The notes under the pieces were generated by a model. It did no database searches, was not told the origin of the DNA, and was given only the letters and a program-made list of their open reading frames with translations. The position numbers and the translations under genes were made by a program. Below are positions 26,301-37,034 of a DNA stretch of 64,000 nt, one piece after another. The DNA lies in assembly GCA_013399695.1 (NCBI GenBank), contig VXAU01002308.1:355430-419429 (forward strand), written 5' to 3'. Position 1 is the stretch's first letter; each line of letters opens with the position of its first letter. This DNA is from Formicarius rufipectus (lineage: Eukaryota > Chordata > Aves > Passeriformes > Formicariidae).

Positions 26301-28817
26301 ATTTTCCTGGTGGATCCCGAGACGGAGCGGCAGATTGCACACCTGAAAAGGGAGCTGCAGGAAGTCACTCTAAAAAGGACAAAGATTGACAGTGAAGTAG
26401 AAGAGGCCTTAGCAGAGCTCAATGTCCTTAGGTCACAGAAACCAGTGGTGGAGTTTAAGGAGGTCATAGAGGAGGTGGTGAAACACGAAAAGAGTCCAGA
26501 GATTCTTAGAGAAATTGACAGGCTGAAAGAGCAGCTCAATGAATTAGTGAACACCAATGGCAGGACCCAAGAGCAGCTCATTAGGCTGCAGGGTGAAAGG
26601 GATGAATGGAGGAGGGAGAGATCCAAGGTGGAAACCAAGCTGGTCAACAAGGAAGTGATCCGATATGAGAATGATCCACTCTTAGAAAAAGAAGCTGATC
26701 GCCTCCGTCAAGAGGTGCGTAACATGTCTCAGAAGAGGAGAGCTGCAGAGGACGCAATCTATGACTTGCAGAACAAATACATGCTACTGGAGAGGAGGAA
26801 GCCAGAGGAGAAGGTGGTTGTTCAGGAGGTGATACTGACCCAGAAGGACCCAAAGCTGCGAGATGAGCACACTAGGCTGAGTCGGAGTCTGGATGAGGAG
26901 GTGAGTAACAGGCGGCGTCTGGAACGTGACGTGCAGCAGGTTCGGGTGCTGGTGGAGGAGCGAGAGAAGCTGCTCAACTTCCAGGAGGATCGAAGCAAGA
27001 GGCTTGCACTGGAGAAGGAGATGAGGCAAATTACACTGAGAATAAAGGAGCTGGAGGAGAGCCCGACCCCAGTGCAAGAGAAGATCATTATGGAAGAAGT
27101 GGTCAAGCTGGAGAAGGATCCAGTCCTGGAACAGTCTGCCAGCAACCTGCGCTTGGAGCTGGACCGGGAGAAGATGGAGGTGCTGAGCTTGCAGAGAGAA
27201 TGCAAGAACCTGCAGATGCAAGTTGATGTCCTGCAGAAAACAAAATCCCAGGAGAAGACTATTTACAAGGAGGTGATTCGAGTGGAGAAGGACAGAGCAC
27301 TGGAGAGTGAACGTGCACGCATCTGGGAGCTGCTGAGCAGGGAGAGAGGAGCCAAGCAAAAAGCAGAGGAGGAGGTACGGAGGCTCAGGGAGAAGATTGA
27401 GAGAGCCGAAGGCATGAAGAGGACATGGGCTCGTGAAGAGACGGAGCTGCAGAAAGCCAGGAACTTGGCCATCCAGGAGAGAGCCAACCTGGAGAGTGAA
27501 CTGCGGGAGCTGGAGAGGCAGAAGCAGCAGAAAGTCCTTTTCCTCCGGGAGGAGTCCAAACTGCTCAACCAGAGGACTGAGAATGACAGGCAGAAGAAGA
27601 AGCAGCGGGAACATGAGTTTGCCCTGCTGGAGGCAGACATCCTCAGGGAGAAGGACCAGATCTACAACAAGGAGAGGTTCATTCGTGATCTCCAGTCAAG
27701 GGTCAACCGGGAAGAGATCAATCACGAGACCCAGATGAGAGAGACAAACCTCTCCACCAAGATCTCTATCTTGGACCCTGACACGGGGAAGGACATGTCT
27801 CCTTATGAGGCCTATAAGCGAGGTATCATAGACAGAGGCCAGTACATCCAGCTGCAAGAGCTGGAGTGTGACTGGGAGGAAATCACCACCCTGGGCCCAA
27901 ATGGAGAAGTCTCACTTCTCCTTGACAAGAAAAGTGGGAAGCAGTACTCCATTGATGATGCACTAAGGCTGAGGAGGATCACAAAGGAGGAGTACCAGCT
28001 GTACCGGGATGGCAAGATTCCCATCTCTGAATTTGCCTTGCTGGTGGCTGGGGAAACCAAGCCTCCCTCCTCCCTCTCTATTGGTTCCATCATCTCCAAA
28101 TCCCCGCTCACATCACCCACCACCCATCAAACCCAAACCTTCTTCCCCCCAGCCTCGCAGAAGGGCATATGTGATGACACATCCCCCATCGCTGGGGTGT
28201 ATGACACCACCACTGACACCAAGTACAACGTCAAAACTGCTCTTGCGAAGAAGCTGCTCGATCCCATGACAGCTCAGAAGCTCCTGGAAGCCCAGGCTGC
28301 CACAGGGGGCATCATAGACCTCATTTCTCGAGACAGGTTCTCAGTCCATAAGGCGATTGAGAGGGGGCTGATTGACAGGACCTACACGCAGAGACTGCTC
28401 AATGCCCAGAAAGCTTTCACGGGGATTGAGGACCCAGTGACCAAGAGAAGGCTGTCTGTGGGGGAAGCAGTTCAGAAGGGTTGGATGACTAAGGACAGTG
28501 CTTTCCCCTACCTTCAAGTCCAGCATCTAACTGGAGGGCTCATCGATCCCAAAAAAACGGGTCGCATCCCCGTGCTGGAAGCTGTCCAGACAGGGATGAT
28601 AACAAGCAACCTGGCCAACAGGCTCCAGGATGAGTCCAGCTATGACAAAGATCTCACTGACCCTGTCACTAAGGAGAAGATAAATTACAAGGAGGCCATG
28701 GCCCTCTGCCAGAAGGATTCTCTAAGCCACCTCCTGCTGCTGCCGGCCGCGTCAGAGGGGTATCAGCGGTACCACCAGGCGAGCTGCTCCCCCAGACTCT
28801 CGCGGTTCAGGCACTGA
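5318..28817 (+). CDS. EVPL: Envoplakin, complete gene, 22 coding exons, 2030 aa
   Basis: Envoplakin is a plakin-family linker of keratin filaments to desmosomes and a transglutaminase-crosslinked precursor of the cornified envelope, working as a heterodimer with periplakin. Exons: 5318-5391, 11201-11300, 11768-11922, 12599-12722, 13320-13445, 13723-13761, 14495-14656, 15257-15364, 15981-16076, 16281-16406, 17307-17453, 17599-17753, 19079-19176, 19777-19958, 20703-20881, 21298-21436, 21988-22181, 22891-23041, 23619-23702, 23788-23898, 24499-24591, 25368-28817. All introns are GT-AG and the joined frame is open: 6093 nt, 2030 residues against about 2033 in human. The head (about 1-880) holds spectrin-type helices and an SH3-like segment near 403-465 with CDWDAGEVQL. 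The coiled-coil rod and C-terminal plakin repeats are in the last exon. The start follows a purine at -3 and opens MFKAVGKGSPRRSSP, matching the family's Ser-Pro-basic N-terminus. Intron 1 is long (5.8 kb) and carries two CR1 tails. Identification is by recalled similarity along the whole length; exon 1 is the least certain part. Confidence 0.96.
5975..6074 (+). mobile_element. CR1-type LINE, truncated 3' tail
   Basis: About 100 bases match the well-known 3' end of avian CR1 retrotransposons: a GCTTGGAGCAA start, then GGAAGGTGTCCC, a CATGGCAGGGG block, and the TGATCTTTAAGGTCCCTTCC block, ending AACCATTCTGTGA. It is 5'-truncated, as nearly all CR1 copies are, and lies in EVPL intron 1 in the sense orientation. 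The terminal octamer repeats are missing or decayed, so it is an old copy. Confidence 0.85.
10281..10512 (-). mobile_element. CR1-type LINE fragment, antisense to EVPL
   Basis: The plus strand reads TAGAATCACAGAATATCCTGAG followed by a GATCATCCAGTCCAACTCC block and a CCAACCTAAACC block, which together are the reverse complement of a CR1 3' end. The copy is about 230 bases, 5'-truncated, and lies in EVPL intron 1 some 700 bases before exon 2. The right-hand boundary is approximate because similarity fades. Confidence 0.85.
22240..22474 (-). mobile_element. CR1-type LINE fragment, antisense to EVPL
   Basis: Reverse-complement CR1 tail: CACAGAATCACAGGATATGC, then GAGTTGGAAGGGATCCACAAG, GATCATCGAGTCCAGCTCC, and a TAATATCCAACCCAAACC block at the far end. 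It lies in the intron after EVPL exon 17. It is close in subfamily to the copy at 10281 but keeps different diagnostic bases, so the two are independent insertions and not a local duplication. Confidence 0.87.
25368..28817 (+). other. EVPL: EVPL last exon: coiled-coil rod and plakin-repeat tail
   Basis: This single 3450-nt exon encodes residues 881/882 to the stop, more than half of the protein. The rod is rich in Glu, Lys, Arg and Leu heptads and contains ten copies of a box of the form KE[VI]-x-K/R-x-E-K-D-P, spaced almost exactly 60 residues apart. After the rod comes the plakin linker (ETGKD-like start of the tail, then RGIIDRGQYIQLQELECDW), a Ser-Pro-rich stretch near 28060-28160, and the plakin repeat region at about residues 1824-2000, with motifs such as LLEAQAATGG, LLNAQKAFTG and LTGGLIDP. 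In the family the linker and repeat region bind intermediate filaments. The intronless organisation of rod plus tail is usual for envoplakin and periplakin. Confidence 0.93.
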
Positions 28818-29158
28818 GTGGATTCAGGCATGTACTGGGGTTGGTTCCTTCAGGAGTTCATCTCTTCAAACCACCTCTGCCCACGGAGGCAGCAGCAGCA
28901 GCACTCAAAGGAATGGAGCATCTAGCATTTAGGGCTGCATACTCTTCTCTCTTAGCTACCCGCTTCCCAACACAGCTTGGCCATGCACAGAGCAAGGTGT
29001 GACCACGGGCCTGACATGGAGGGGTCCCTGCAGTCCCCCAGGTGCTGTTGTGACACCAAAGAGGGGTTGATTGCTAGAACTTCACTGTAGGTTAAATGTG
29101 GTTATGCCCAGAAAGGGGGGAGAGCCAGAGTGTTTTCTAGTTGGGTCATTCTGCATGC

Positions 29159-29164
29159 AATAAA
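29159..29164 (+). terminator. EVPL: EVPL poly(A) signal
   Basis: A canonical AATAAA lies 342 bases after the EVPL stop codon and is followed within 15 bases by a GT-rich run (AAGTGTGTCTCTGTGGCTGTG), the usual downstream element. This gives a compact 3' UTR of about 370 bases. Confidence 0.82.
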
Positions 29165-29184
29165 CTTAGCAAGTGTGTCTCTGT

Positions 29185-31680
29185 GGCTGTGTTGTCTCTG
29201 CAGACTGTGGCTGCCAAGTGGCTGAAGGCACAGCTGCTCTTCTCCCATGCAATTCCAGGCCCTGCAGCCCAATCTACAGAGGGTTTGTAGACTCTTGCTC
29301 CCCCTGATCTCACAGCACTAAATGCCTTTCAGCATGTGAGCCCATATTTTTAAAGATTTTGTTGTATTTGTCTCTAAAACTGAAAACCAATGGGACTTTG
29401 CTCCCTGGTCATTTGGACACCTCTGAAAGGACCAGGTTGCCAAAAGGTGCAGTTCCACCCAGCAGTACTGGGAAATCTGTATTTGCTATTGGTTTAGTTG
29501 AGCTAAAATGAAGTTACTCCTTGGTGTAACTTTCACCGCTCAGTCCTTGCTGAAACAAGCAAGTCTCATATCCTAAACATTATTCCCTACTACCTACACC
29601 ATTGTGGAGACTCCCCTGGCTTTGCCAGATGAGAAAAATTATTTTCCATTGCCATCAGCTGCTCTTCCCCATCTCCCAAGGGCTCTTTTACTTAATGCTG
29701 TTCAGTAACTCCAACACACCCAAACAATCCATAAGGACAGAGGTTTCTGCCTGCTCCTTCCCTCACCAGAGCAGCAGCATAGCCTCTATTTCAATATAGT
29801 CTAGCTGGAATTTGAAGGATTTGAAGAATCTGGGCTCCAGGAAGAAACTGTTCCTACTCTGGCAGGCTCAGCTCACTCACAGCTCCCATCACCTTCCTGC
29901 TGGTAGGTAGTGCTCAGAAGTAACAATCTGAAACACCAAGTTTCCAATCTGAGATCTGTCCCAGGCTCTGACTCTGGCTCTGCAGGGTCTCTGGTTATTT
30001 GTAGGCTTATGGCTGGTCTCTGTGGTCATCTCAGCTGCCTTGATCAACCATACAGGGCAATTTGTTGGTTTACAATGGGGAAAACCATTGCACACACCCT
30101 GGAGCACCCATTCCCAGCCTGGCTCCTCTTGATACAGCACTGCTGGGCTGTGATGTATCAGGGGACACATCAGAAGAGAAATTCTGGCCTGCCAGGGCAA
30201 GTCCAACAGCCCTTGGAGCACAGGAGCATGGCCAGGGTCATGTTGAAGCACAACCCAGGAGTCCCCTGGTGTCAGCCCTTCAAAGCTGCTGGGAGCAGCC
30301 TCACCATGCCTGGGCTTTACTCCCCTCAGCTGGCTGAAAGCAGGGAAGATCCATTGGCAATGGGGCTGCTGCCTTTCCTGCAGCTCAGCTCTGCCCAGCA
30401 GGTGAATTTGGGGCCTTCCCCCTCACTTGGCTCTGTGGGGTGATTAAATGATTTGGGGGAATGCTCTGTAACTACAGGACTTGGATTTCTGGTAATTAGG
30501 CAGTTAATCATTTTGGACAAACTGTTCTGCAACTGCATAGTGGGAGGTATTTAGCTGGGGCTGGGTGAAGGTGTCAAGAGATGATTAGGTGGCTGAAAAA
30601 AACCTCACTAAAAATCCTCTTCTTTGCTTCCAAGTGCCCTCATCTGCAGAAAGCAGCTCCTATCATGTCCTGATGTGTCCAGAGAAAGCACCACCCAGCT
30701 GTGGGGCTTTCCTCAGGGCCTGGCTGTCTGGCAGGGTTGTGAGTTGCTCAGGAGGAGCCAGGTAGGGCATTTCTTCCCTTCCCAAGCACAGGGTGATGAA
30801 CTGTGGTTTTCCCAGAGCAGTTATTTCAACACAGATGTTGTCAGTTCCCTTTGCTGACAGCGGAGTTGGGTCCCAAACATTTAAAATACAGCCTGTTGCT
30901 TCATTTTGTTGGGCTACATGTTCTGCAGTGTTTTTATTTATGTTTCTGGATTTCATGGATTTCCTTGGTATTTATTTCTTAAAGCAGATCTTTAAAAAAC
31001 AAAACAAAAAAGAAAATCTTCTGATAAATCATGTGTCTGGTGAGTATTGTTTGCATAGGGCAAACAATGAAGTATTGTCTCTATGAAATGCATTGACTTT
31101 ACAACAGGTATGCAAAGGCAGGGAAGTGATTTGCACAGCAGAATTCACCCATGTCTCCATGGATTCATTCACAAACATGCCCCTGTGAGCTGGCTGTCAC
31201 CATACAGAGGCCACAAGATGCTGCAGGAGCACAGCTGTCAAGCTGTCAGCTTGTGCTGAAACCAGTTTTTGGGATTCCAGTTATTAGGAGAGCATGGGTA
31301 CATGTGCATTTCAAAAAAAAAAAAAAAAAGGGAGGGCAGAAGTTCGGCTTCTGTAAATGAAATCTGTCTTTTGTATTTAATTTGTATTTAAATAAGTGGA
31401 ACATAACTGTGATATGGTTTGTGGTGAGCTCTGATGGAAAACAAGCCCAGCTCACCCCACTGTGACACTGGGCTGCACAGCCATCAGCCCCTCGTTCCAC
31501 TACAGAATGGAGAGCACATCTCTGCACCTGCCTAGGACTTGGGCTGGAAAGAATAAAAGAAAGAGTGTAGGAGATGAGGAAGGAAGAGCAGCTCTGTGGA
31601 AAGAAGGACCAGCCAGGCTGTCCTGCATCACCAGCCCAATGGGCTGTGCAAAACAATAAACGCTAGGGTTTCTGAACAAA
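29185..31680. other. EVPL-CDK3 tail-to-tail intergenic region
   Basis: Non-coding DNA between the convergent 3' ends of EVPL and CDK3. I see no exon, RNA gene or clear mobile element. A 17-base A run occupies 31313-31329. A plus-strand AATAAA at 31653-31658 has no plus-strand gene to serve. Confidence 0.6.
31313..31329 (+). repeat. Poly(A) tract, 17 A
   Basis: An uninterrupted run of 17 A residues, followed by GGGAGGGCAG. It could be the tail of a retrocopied insert, but no recognisable source lies to its left and no target-site duplication was found, so it is best called a simple repeat. Confidence 0.8.
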
Positions 31681-31689
31681 CTGCAAGTA

Positions 31690-31888
31690 TTTATTTTACT
31701 CTGTACTGAAAGAAAAAAATATTAAGATATCAAAACCACACCAAGAGTCAGTGACAATTCTCCAAACATTTGAACTGCAAAAACATATCCAAGATAATAA
31801 AGCAAAGGAGACAGCATTACACCTGGAATGATGATGGAAAGCCAGTGGGTTTGCTGTTCCTGTTTCCAGGGGCAGCAAGTGCTTTATT
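31690..31888 (-). terminator. CDK3: Candidate CDK3 poly(A) signals
   Basis: On the minus strand AATAAA occurs at 31888-31883 (590 bases after the CDK3 stop) and again at 31695-31690 (about 783 bases after it, in the context AAAATAAATAC followed by a TTTGTTC stretch). Either could end the CDK3 transcript. The more distal one has the better T/G-rich downstream sequence. Confidence 0.5.
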
Positions 31889-32477
31889 ATAACTGGATCT
31901 TTTGGCTTCTTGGCTCCAGCTAAGGCACAAATTAAGACACCTGATAGTGCTCTTCAGCTTGTGGAAGAGCAAGATGTCAGCTCTGTTAAACAGCTGATTA
32001 AAAAAACTTGTCTAGTGCTGACAAACCTGGCCTGGTAACAGCAGCAAAGGGCTGGGCAGAGAAGAGCTCCCTTTCCCAAAGTGGAGCTCCAGCACGCCCT
32101 GGTGCCAGCAAATGCCACTGACAGACCTAGGGATGCTCCAGTGCTGGAGAACTCAGTGTCACCTTAGCTCACTAACACAAGGACAAACCTCTCAGAGTTG
32201 CTCTCTTCTCTACATTTTGGTGTTTTATGCTGATAAACGGCCCCCACCCTTTTGCATATGACCTCTTCAAAACAGCTCTACTGGCTGTAACACAAATTTT
32301 CCCCCAGCAACAGGCTGAGAGTCTCTAAATGCCATGAAAATCCCCTTCTAGGCTCCTCAGGAGAGGCAAGACCCCGAGTCCCAGCTGGGCCCCAAACCAG
32401 CTCTGCAGTGCTACCTGGAGGTGCAGGAGCTTGGAGAGGGCTGTGTCCTCTCACCTCCATTCTCTCCGCAGTGGATG

Positions 32478-35400
32478 TCACTGTTCAGGGCTCCCAGAGC
32501 TTCTGCAGAGGAAGTACTGGTGGTTGAGGGCTGCTTTGGCTGAGATGCGCCTGCTGGGGTCATACAGGAGCAGTTGCTGCCAAGAGAAAAACCCATCAGG
32601 TTTAGGATTTCAAAAAAAATAAATAATTGATTGCACCTACACATGACTGGGCTCAGTTGCAGATGTTGGTCCTGCCTTTTCCCTTTTCTGAGCATGAGGA
32701 GTTATCCACGACTGAAATTACTGTGGGGATTATGTTAGAATAGCTCCTTGACTCCCAATGCAGTGGTTACTAGAGGGACTTGCAATGACAGTCCTGCTTC
32801 AGAGCAGGACTGAGCCCTATTCCATTATTTGGTGCTTCTGTGAAAGCAGAGGTGAGCGTCAGATCCAGATCAGCTGACACATTTCCAGGTAAATCAGTCT
32901 CAAATATCCCTATTTTCTGCCCAGTTTGAAAAGTTCCTCTGTCCCCAGGTCTTTTCCTGAGCCCTCACCCACCTTCAGCAAGTCTCTCCCATCTCTGTCT
33001 AAGTTGGGAACAATGGCCTTCATGTCCTTCCTTGGCCACCGGGGGAAGCTCTCCTTGTAGTCAGGCAGCTGGGTCACGCCAGGCCAGGTCACCTCGGTGG
33101 GAGTGCCCAGGGTGCGAAAGATCTGGAACAGCTGATCGATTTCAGAGTCCCCTGGAAACAGGGCCTTCCTGGTCATCTGGGGGAAGAAAAGGAGAAGGCA
33201 TTTCCTGCCTTTCCATCAGCTCTGTGCCCTAATTCCTGCTGCAGGCAGCCCTTTATTCCAGCAGATGTAAACAACTGCACAGATCATGGCACTTACAATG
33301 CGAGGAAGTGGTTGGGAAAGCCACAGGTGTCTGACTGCTTTCCTCCGGCTCCTCTCCCTGGGCTGTCCCTCTTTCAGCCAGTCCCATATCCCACTTTGTC
33401 TCCAGTTTCTAATGCCTAGTCCTTGGCTAGCTCCCTCTGCCTACTCTGCAGCTCAGGGACTTTGGGAACAAGGAATAGTGCTATTACAATGCAGGGATAT
33501 CCAAAGTTCTTCCAAGGGGACTATGAACTTGTAGGAGATCCACTCTGCCATGCTATGACAGCACCAGTACTCTGCAGCCCCCTGTGGAGACATCTGGAAG
33601 AGTCATCTCCTCCCAGGATCAAAATATGACAGAAGTTACTCATTTTGTGAGGGAAGTCACCATGTTCCCATGCACCTGGAACTGCAGCCTTCTGCCCAGC
33701 CCATGAGGGTGGCAGATTTCCCTCTGAGATGAGGATCAGCTAACCCTCAGCCTGGAGTTTCCATAAAACACTTCCCAGCACAGGGTGGGAACACAGTATC
33801 ACAAAGGTTCTGCATATCATCTCACTTCCCACTACAGCTGCCTCCTTCCTGCTCATTAAAGACACTATCTAGAGCCATCCTACCATTTCTGCAAAGATGC
33901 AGCCAATGCTCCAGATATCCACAGGGGTTGAGTAGTATCTGCATCCCAGCAGTATCTCAGGGGCTCGGTACCACAGAGTTACCACCTGGAAAGGAACCAA
34001 CAAACAGGCTGTATCCTGTTTCCCTGGATGAAACCAGGGAATGGGATCCTCCTTTCTCAGACTGTGCCAAGGCCTGGCTGAATTTACAGACACCTTAATG
34101 TCAGCAAGATTGGGCTTAAACAGCAATACACTCTGAAATAAATAAATATACCCTGTACAGAGAAGGTGGGAACTCAGCTTGCAGCCAGGCTTGAGTAGAG
34201 ACAGTCAGCCTGCTTTGTGGGGACATGAGGTAACTCCTTAGCTGCAGGTTGGGCTAAGAGCAAGTTCCTGGGCACAGCTGTGCCTCCACTACGGGTGAGT
34301 AACTTGTGATGCTGCTGTTACTGTTCACCCACTATGGACTGTGTACCCCACTCAGGGAGCCTCAGCACTACCTCATGAGTGTATGTGCGCAGGGGAACTC
34401 CAAAAGCTCTTGCCAGTCCAAAATCAGCCAACTTGATTGCTCCTGCTTCATTAATGAGCAAGTTCTGTGGCTTCAAGTCCCTGTGGATGACCCTGTGTGA
34501 GTGGCAGAAGCTCACACCCTGCAGCAGCTGGAAAAGGTAGTTCTGAGGAGAGAAGAGATTTCAGATAAGGCCATGACCCAAACACTTTGAATGCTGGATC
34601 ATGTGAACCAACACACTTTTGATCTCTTACAGATCTGAATGGGAAAAAAGACCTTGGTACAATGCAATATCAGGCAATGTCATGGGCCATAACTCAGAGA
34701 CACATACAACCTGCTCCCAACCCTGCATGGGGTCAGAAAGACTAATTCAGGAAGTGTCAATGCCTTCCATCCATCCTTTACTCTCTACAAAGGCAATTAG
34801 CAATAGATCCCTCAGTTTGTTCTGCAGCGAGATAGGATGGAGAGCCTGGAAACAGATGGGAAATAAATGTACTGAGCAACAGCACCACGAGGATTTCCCT
34901 GCTGAAATGTTTGAGATCTGAGAGGCTGAGGAATCTCTTCCAGGTGCAGTCTGCCCAGCAGAAGGCAGCAGGGACACACACTCTCTGCCCTGCCTGCTGG
35001 CACTCCTTCCACACTGTACCTTGACCAAGCTTAAAGGAAGCTCTCCAGCTTGGCATGAGTCCATGTATTTCTTCAGGTCCTGACTCAGATACTCAAACAC
35101 GATATAGAGCTTCTTCTGGCTGTGTATGACATCCAGGAGCCTGCAAAAGTAGTGCCGGCTCACCCTTCAATACCTTCCTCCAGACCTGTGCAAATACACA
35201 AACATCCCTCCTCCCACAGATGCCTTTGTTCTGTGAGCCCTTTGGAGCAGACAAAGGCAGATTTAAAGGCAGCATCTAGTATGGGGCAGCAGCAGCTTGG
35301 ACCAGACTGTATTGCTGGAGTGAAGTGGCAGAACCATGAGGTGCTGCTGAAAGTCACTTGCAAATGATTCCTGCATTTTTCTGTTTGTTTTTTTCCTGTC

Positions 35401-37010
35401 TGTGCAGTCGGGGAAGGACACAAACCGCCTCTTGCTACCTGTACCCACAGCTCCTGAAGCAGGAGCTCGTCAGTGAGCTGGTGGGGAGGGTTCATCCTAC
35501 CTGACCACGTTGGGGTGCTTCAGCTCCTTCAGCAGTGAGATTTCTCGGATGGCAGTGCTGGGGACACCCTCTGACTCCCTGTGGCAGAGATGGGCTGTAT
35601 GGCACCCTGGAGCCCAGGGGGATGCCACAGCCCCCTGGGGTCCTGTGTCCCTTCCTTCTTCCACTGGACCCCGTCACCTGCCCAGGGGAGCATTGGAGTT
35701 TGGGATGGAGCAGTGCCTGGGGTTGGGCTGGGGCAAGGCAGGGGGCAGTGGAGTTGTTGGCAAGGAGAGGGAGAGGGTGACCTAGAGTGTTCAAACCCCA
35801 GGGCAGAGCTTGTTTGGAAGCCCCTGAGTGTGCATTTGGAGAGGCAATAATGGTTTAATGCCCAGGCCTTGCTTTCTGGAGGTGGTGGGAGACAAAAGCT
35901 CTTTGCCCCTCGGCCAGCCACCTCCCCTGACCTGAAGGGGCCACCATGGGGTTGCAACCCCCAGCCCACAGACACCCCTCACTGTGCTGACAGCCCAGGG
36001 CTGATCCAGGGGAACAGCAGCAAGCCTTGACCTGCTCAGTCCCACCTTGGAGGGGCTGAGGCTGACCCTGCTGGGAGGCTGAACCTCACCAGACCCCCAC
36101 ACCACAGAGCTGAGGGACAGACCACCTCCCAGAGCAGCAGCTGCTCCCCCTGCCCTGTGCCTTGGGCCCGGGGGCTGCCAGCCCTGGGTGAGGCCCTAAC
36201 CATGGCCATGAGCTGGGAGAGAGGCTTTTTTCTCTTATGTCAGGCTTTTCTGAGCCTCTCTCACCATTTTGGACACCAGCTTGGAGCCATGGTGGGCCCA
36301 GAGCTTTACCCCATGGTGTGCCCAGAGCTTTACTGCATAGCTTTGCCCCATGGCTTTGCTCCATGGTGTGCCCACAGCTTTACCCTATGGCTTTGCCCCA
36401 TGGCCTTACCCCACAGCTTTACCCCAAGGTGTGCCCAGAGCTTTACCCCATGGCTTTACTCCATGTCTTTGCCCCAAGGCTTTGCCCCATGTCTTCACCC
36501 CACAGCTTTATCCCACAGCTTTGCCCCATGGCCTTACCCTACAGCTTTGCCCCATGGCTTTACCCTATCTCTTTGCTGAGTGTCTTTGCCCCATAGCTTG
36601 GCCTCATGTCTTCACCCCACAGCTTTACCCCATGGCTTTACCCCATGTCTCCTTACCCTGGCTTCACCCCATGTCTCTACCTCACAGCTTTACCCCATGT
36701 CTTTACCCCATGCCTTACCCCACAGCTTTGCCCCATAGCCTTATCCCACAGCTTTACCATATGGCTTTGCCCCATGCCTTACCCCACAGCTTTGCCCCAC
36801 AGCTTTACCCCATGGCTTTGCTCCACGGCTTTGCCCCACGGCTTTACCCCATTGCCTTACCCCACAGCTTTGCCCCACTCACGTGTCCAGGCGGATCTTC
36901 TTGAGGGCCACCAGCTGCCCCGTGCGCTTGTTGCGAGCCTTGTACACCACGCCATAAGTGCCCTCCCCGATCTTCTCCACCTTCTGGAACGACTCCTGGA
37001 CGGCCTCCAT
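32478..37010 (-). CDS. CDK3: Cyclin-dependent kinase 3, complete, 7 coding exons, 300 aa
   Basis: CDK3 is a Ser/Thr kinase that with cyclin C promotes exit from G0 and also acts with E- and A-type cyclins. Coding exons on the minus strand, 5' to 3': 37010-36883, 35578-35501, 35140-35020, 34542-34372, 33985-33884, 33176-32973, 32576-32478. All join in frame with GT-AG introns: 903 nt, 300 residues (human 305). Visible motifs are GEGTYGVV (residues 15-22, with inhibitory Thr18/Tyr19), catalytic Lys37, PSTAIRE (cyclin-binding helix), HRDLKPQN with catalytic Asp131, DFG with Asp149, and activation-loop Thr164 in RTYTHEVV. The AFGVPLRTYTHEVV loop is shared with CDK2; the neighbours TEN1 and EVPL and the residues TRKALFPGDSEIDQLF/GVTQLPDYK favour CDK3. 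The N-terminus MEAVQESFQK is four residues longer than in CDK2, and the C-terminus ends in a divergent SSGSPEQ. Every catalytic residue is present. Confidence 0.94.
36290..36876 (+). repeat. Minisatellite, 13-bp unit, in CDK3 first coding intron
   Basis: About 45 imperfect tandem copies of a 13-base unit, consensus ATGGCTTTGCCCC with common variants ACAGCTTTACCCC and ATGTCTTCACCCC. A composite containing GGTGTGCCCA recurs three times near the left end. Because 13 is not a multiple of 3 and the unit lacks stops, all three plus-strand frames stay open for long distances; these are not genes. On the transcribed (minus) strand the unit reads as G4-rich GGGGCAAAGCCAT/GGGGTAAGGC. The array ends directly at the CDK3 exon 5' splice site. 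Confidence 0.93.
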
Positions 37011-37034
37011 GGCTTTGCCTGCCCCTTCCACACT
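37011..37034 (-). other. CDK3: CDK3 5' UTR segment behind a strong 3' splice site
   Basis: Reading leftward, a long pyrimidine tract (minus-strand C and T runs at about 37036-37066) ends in CATCAG, 24 bases before the CDK3 ATG. This is a convincing 3' splice acceptor, so the first coding exon probably runs 37034-36883 and at least one untranslated exon lies further right. Human CDK3 likewise has its ATG in a downstream exon. Confidence 0.65.

Noticed and set aside
26784..27614. Long minus-strand open frame (276 codons) inside EVPL
   Set aside because: It is the antisense shadow of the Glu/Lys-rich coiled-coil exon, gives a Leu-rich peptide with no family likeness, and a second such frame lies at 25814-26650 for the same reason.
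31653..31658. Plus-strand AATAAA as an alternative EVPL poly(A) site
   Set aside because: It is 2.8 kb after the EVPL stop, beyond a strong proximal signal with a good GT-rich element, and lies within the proposed CDK3 3' end region.
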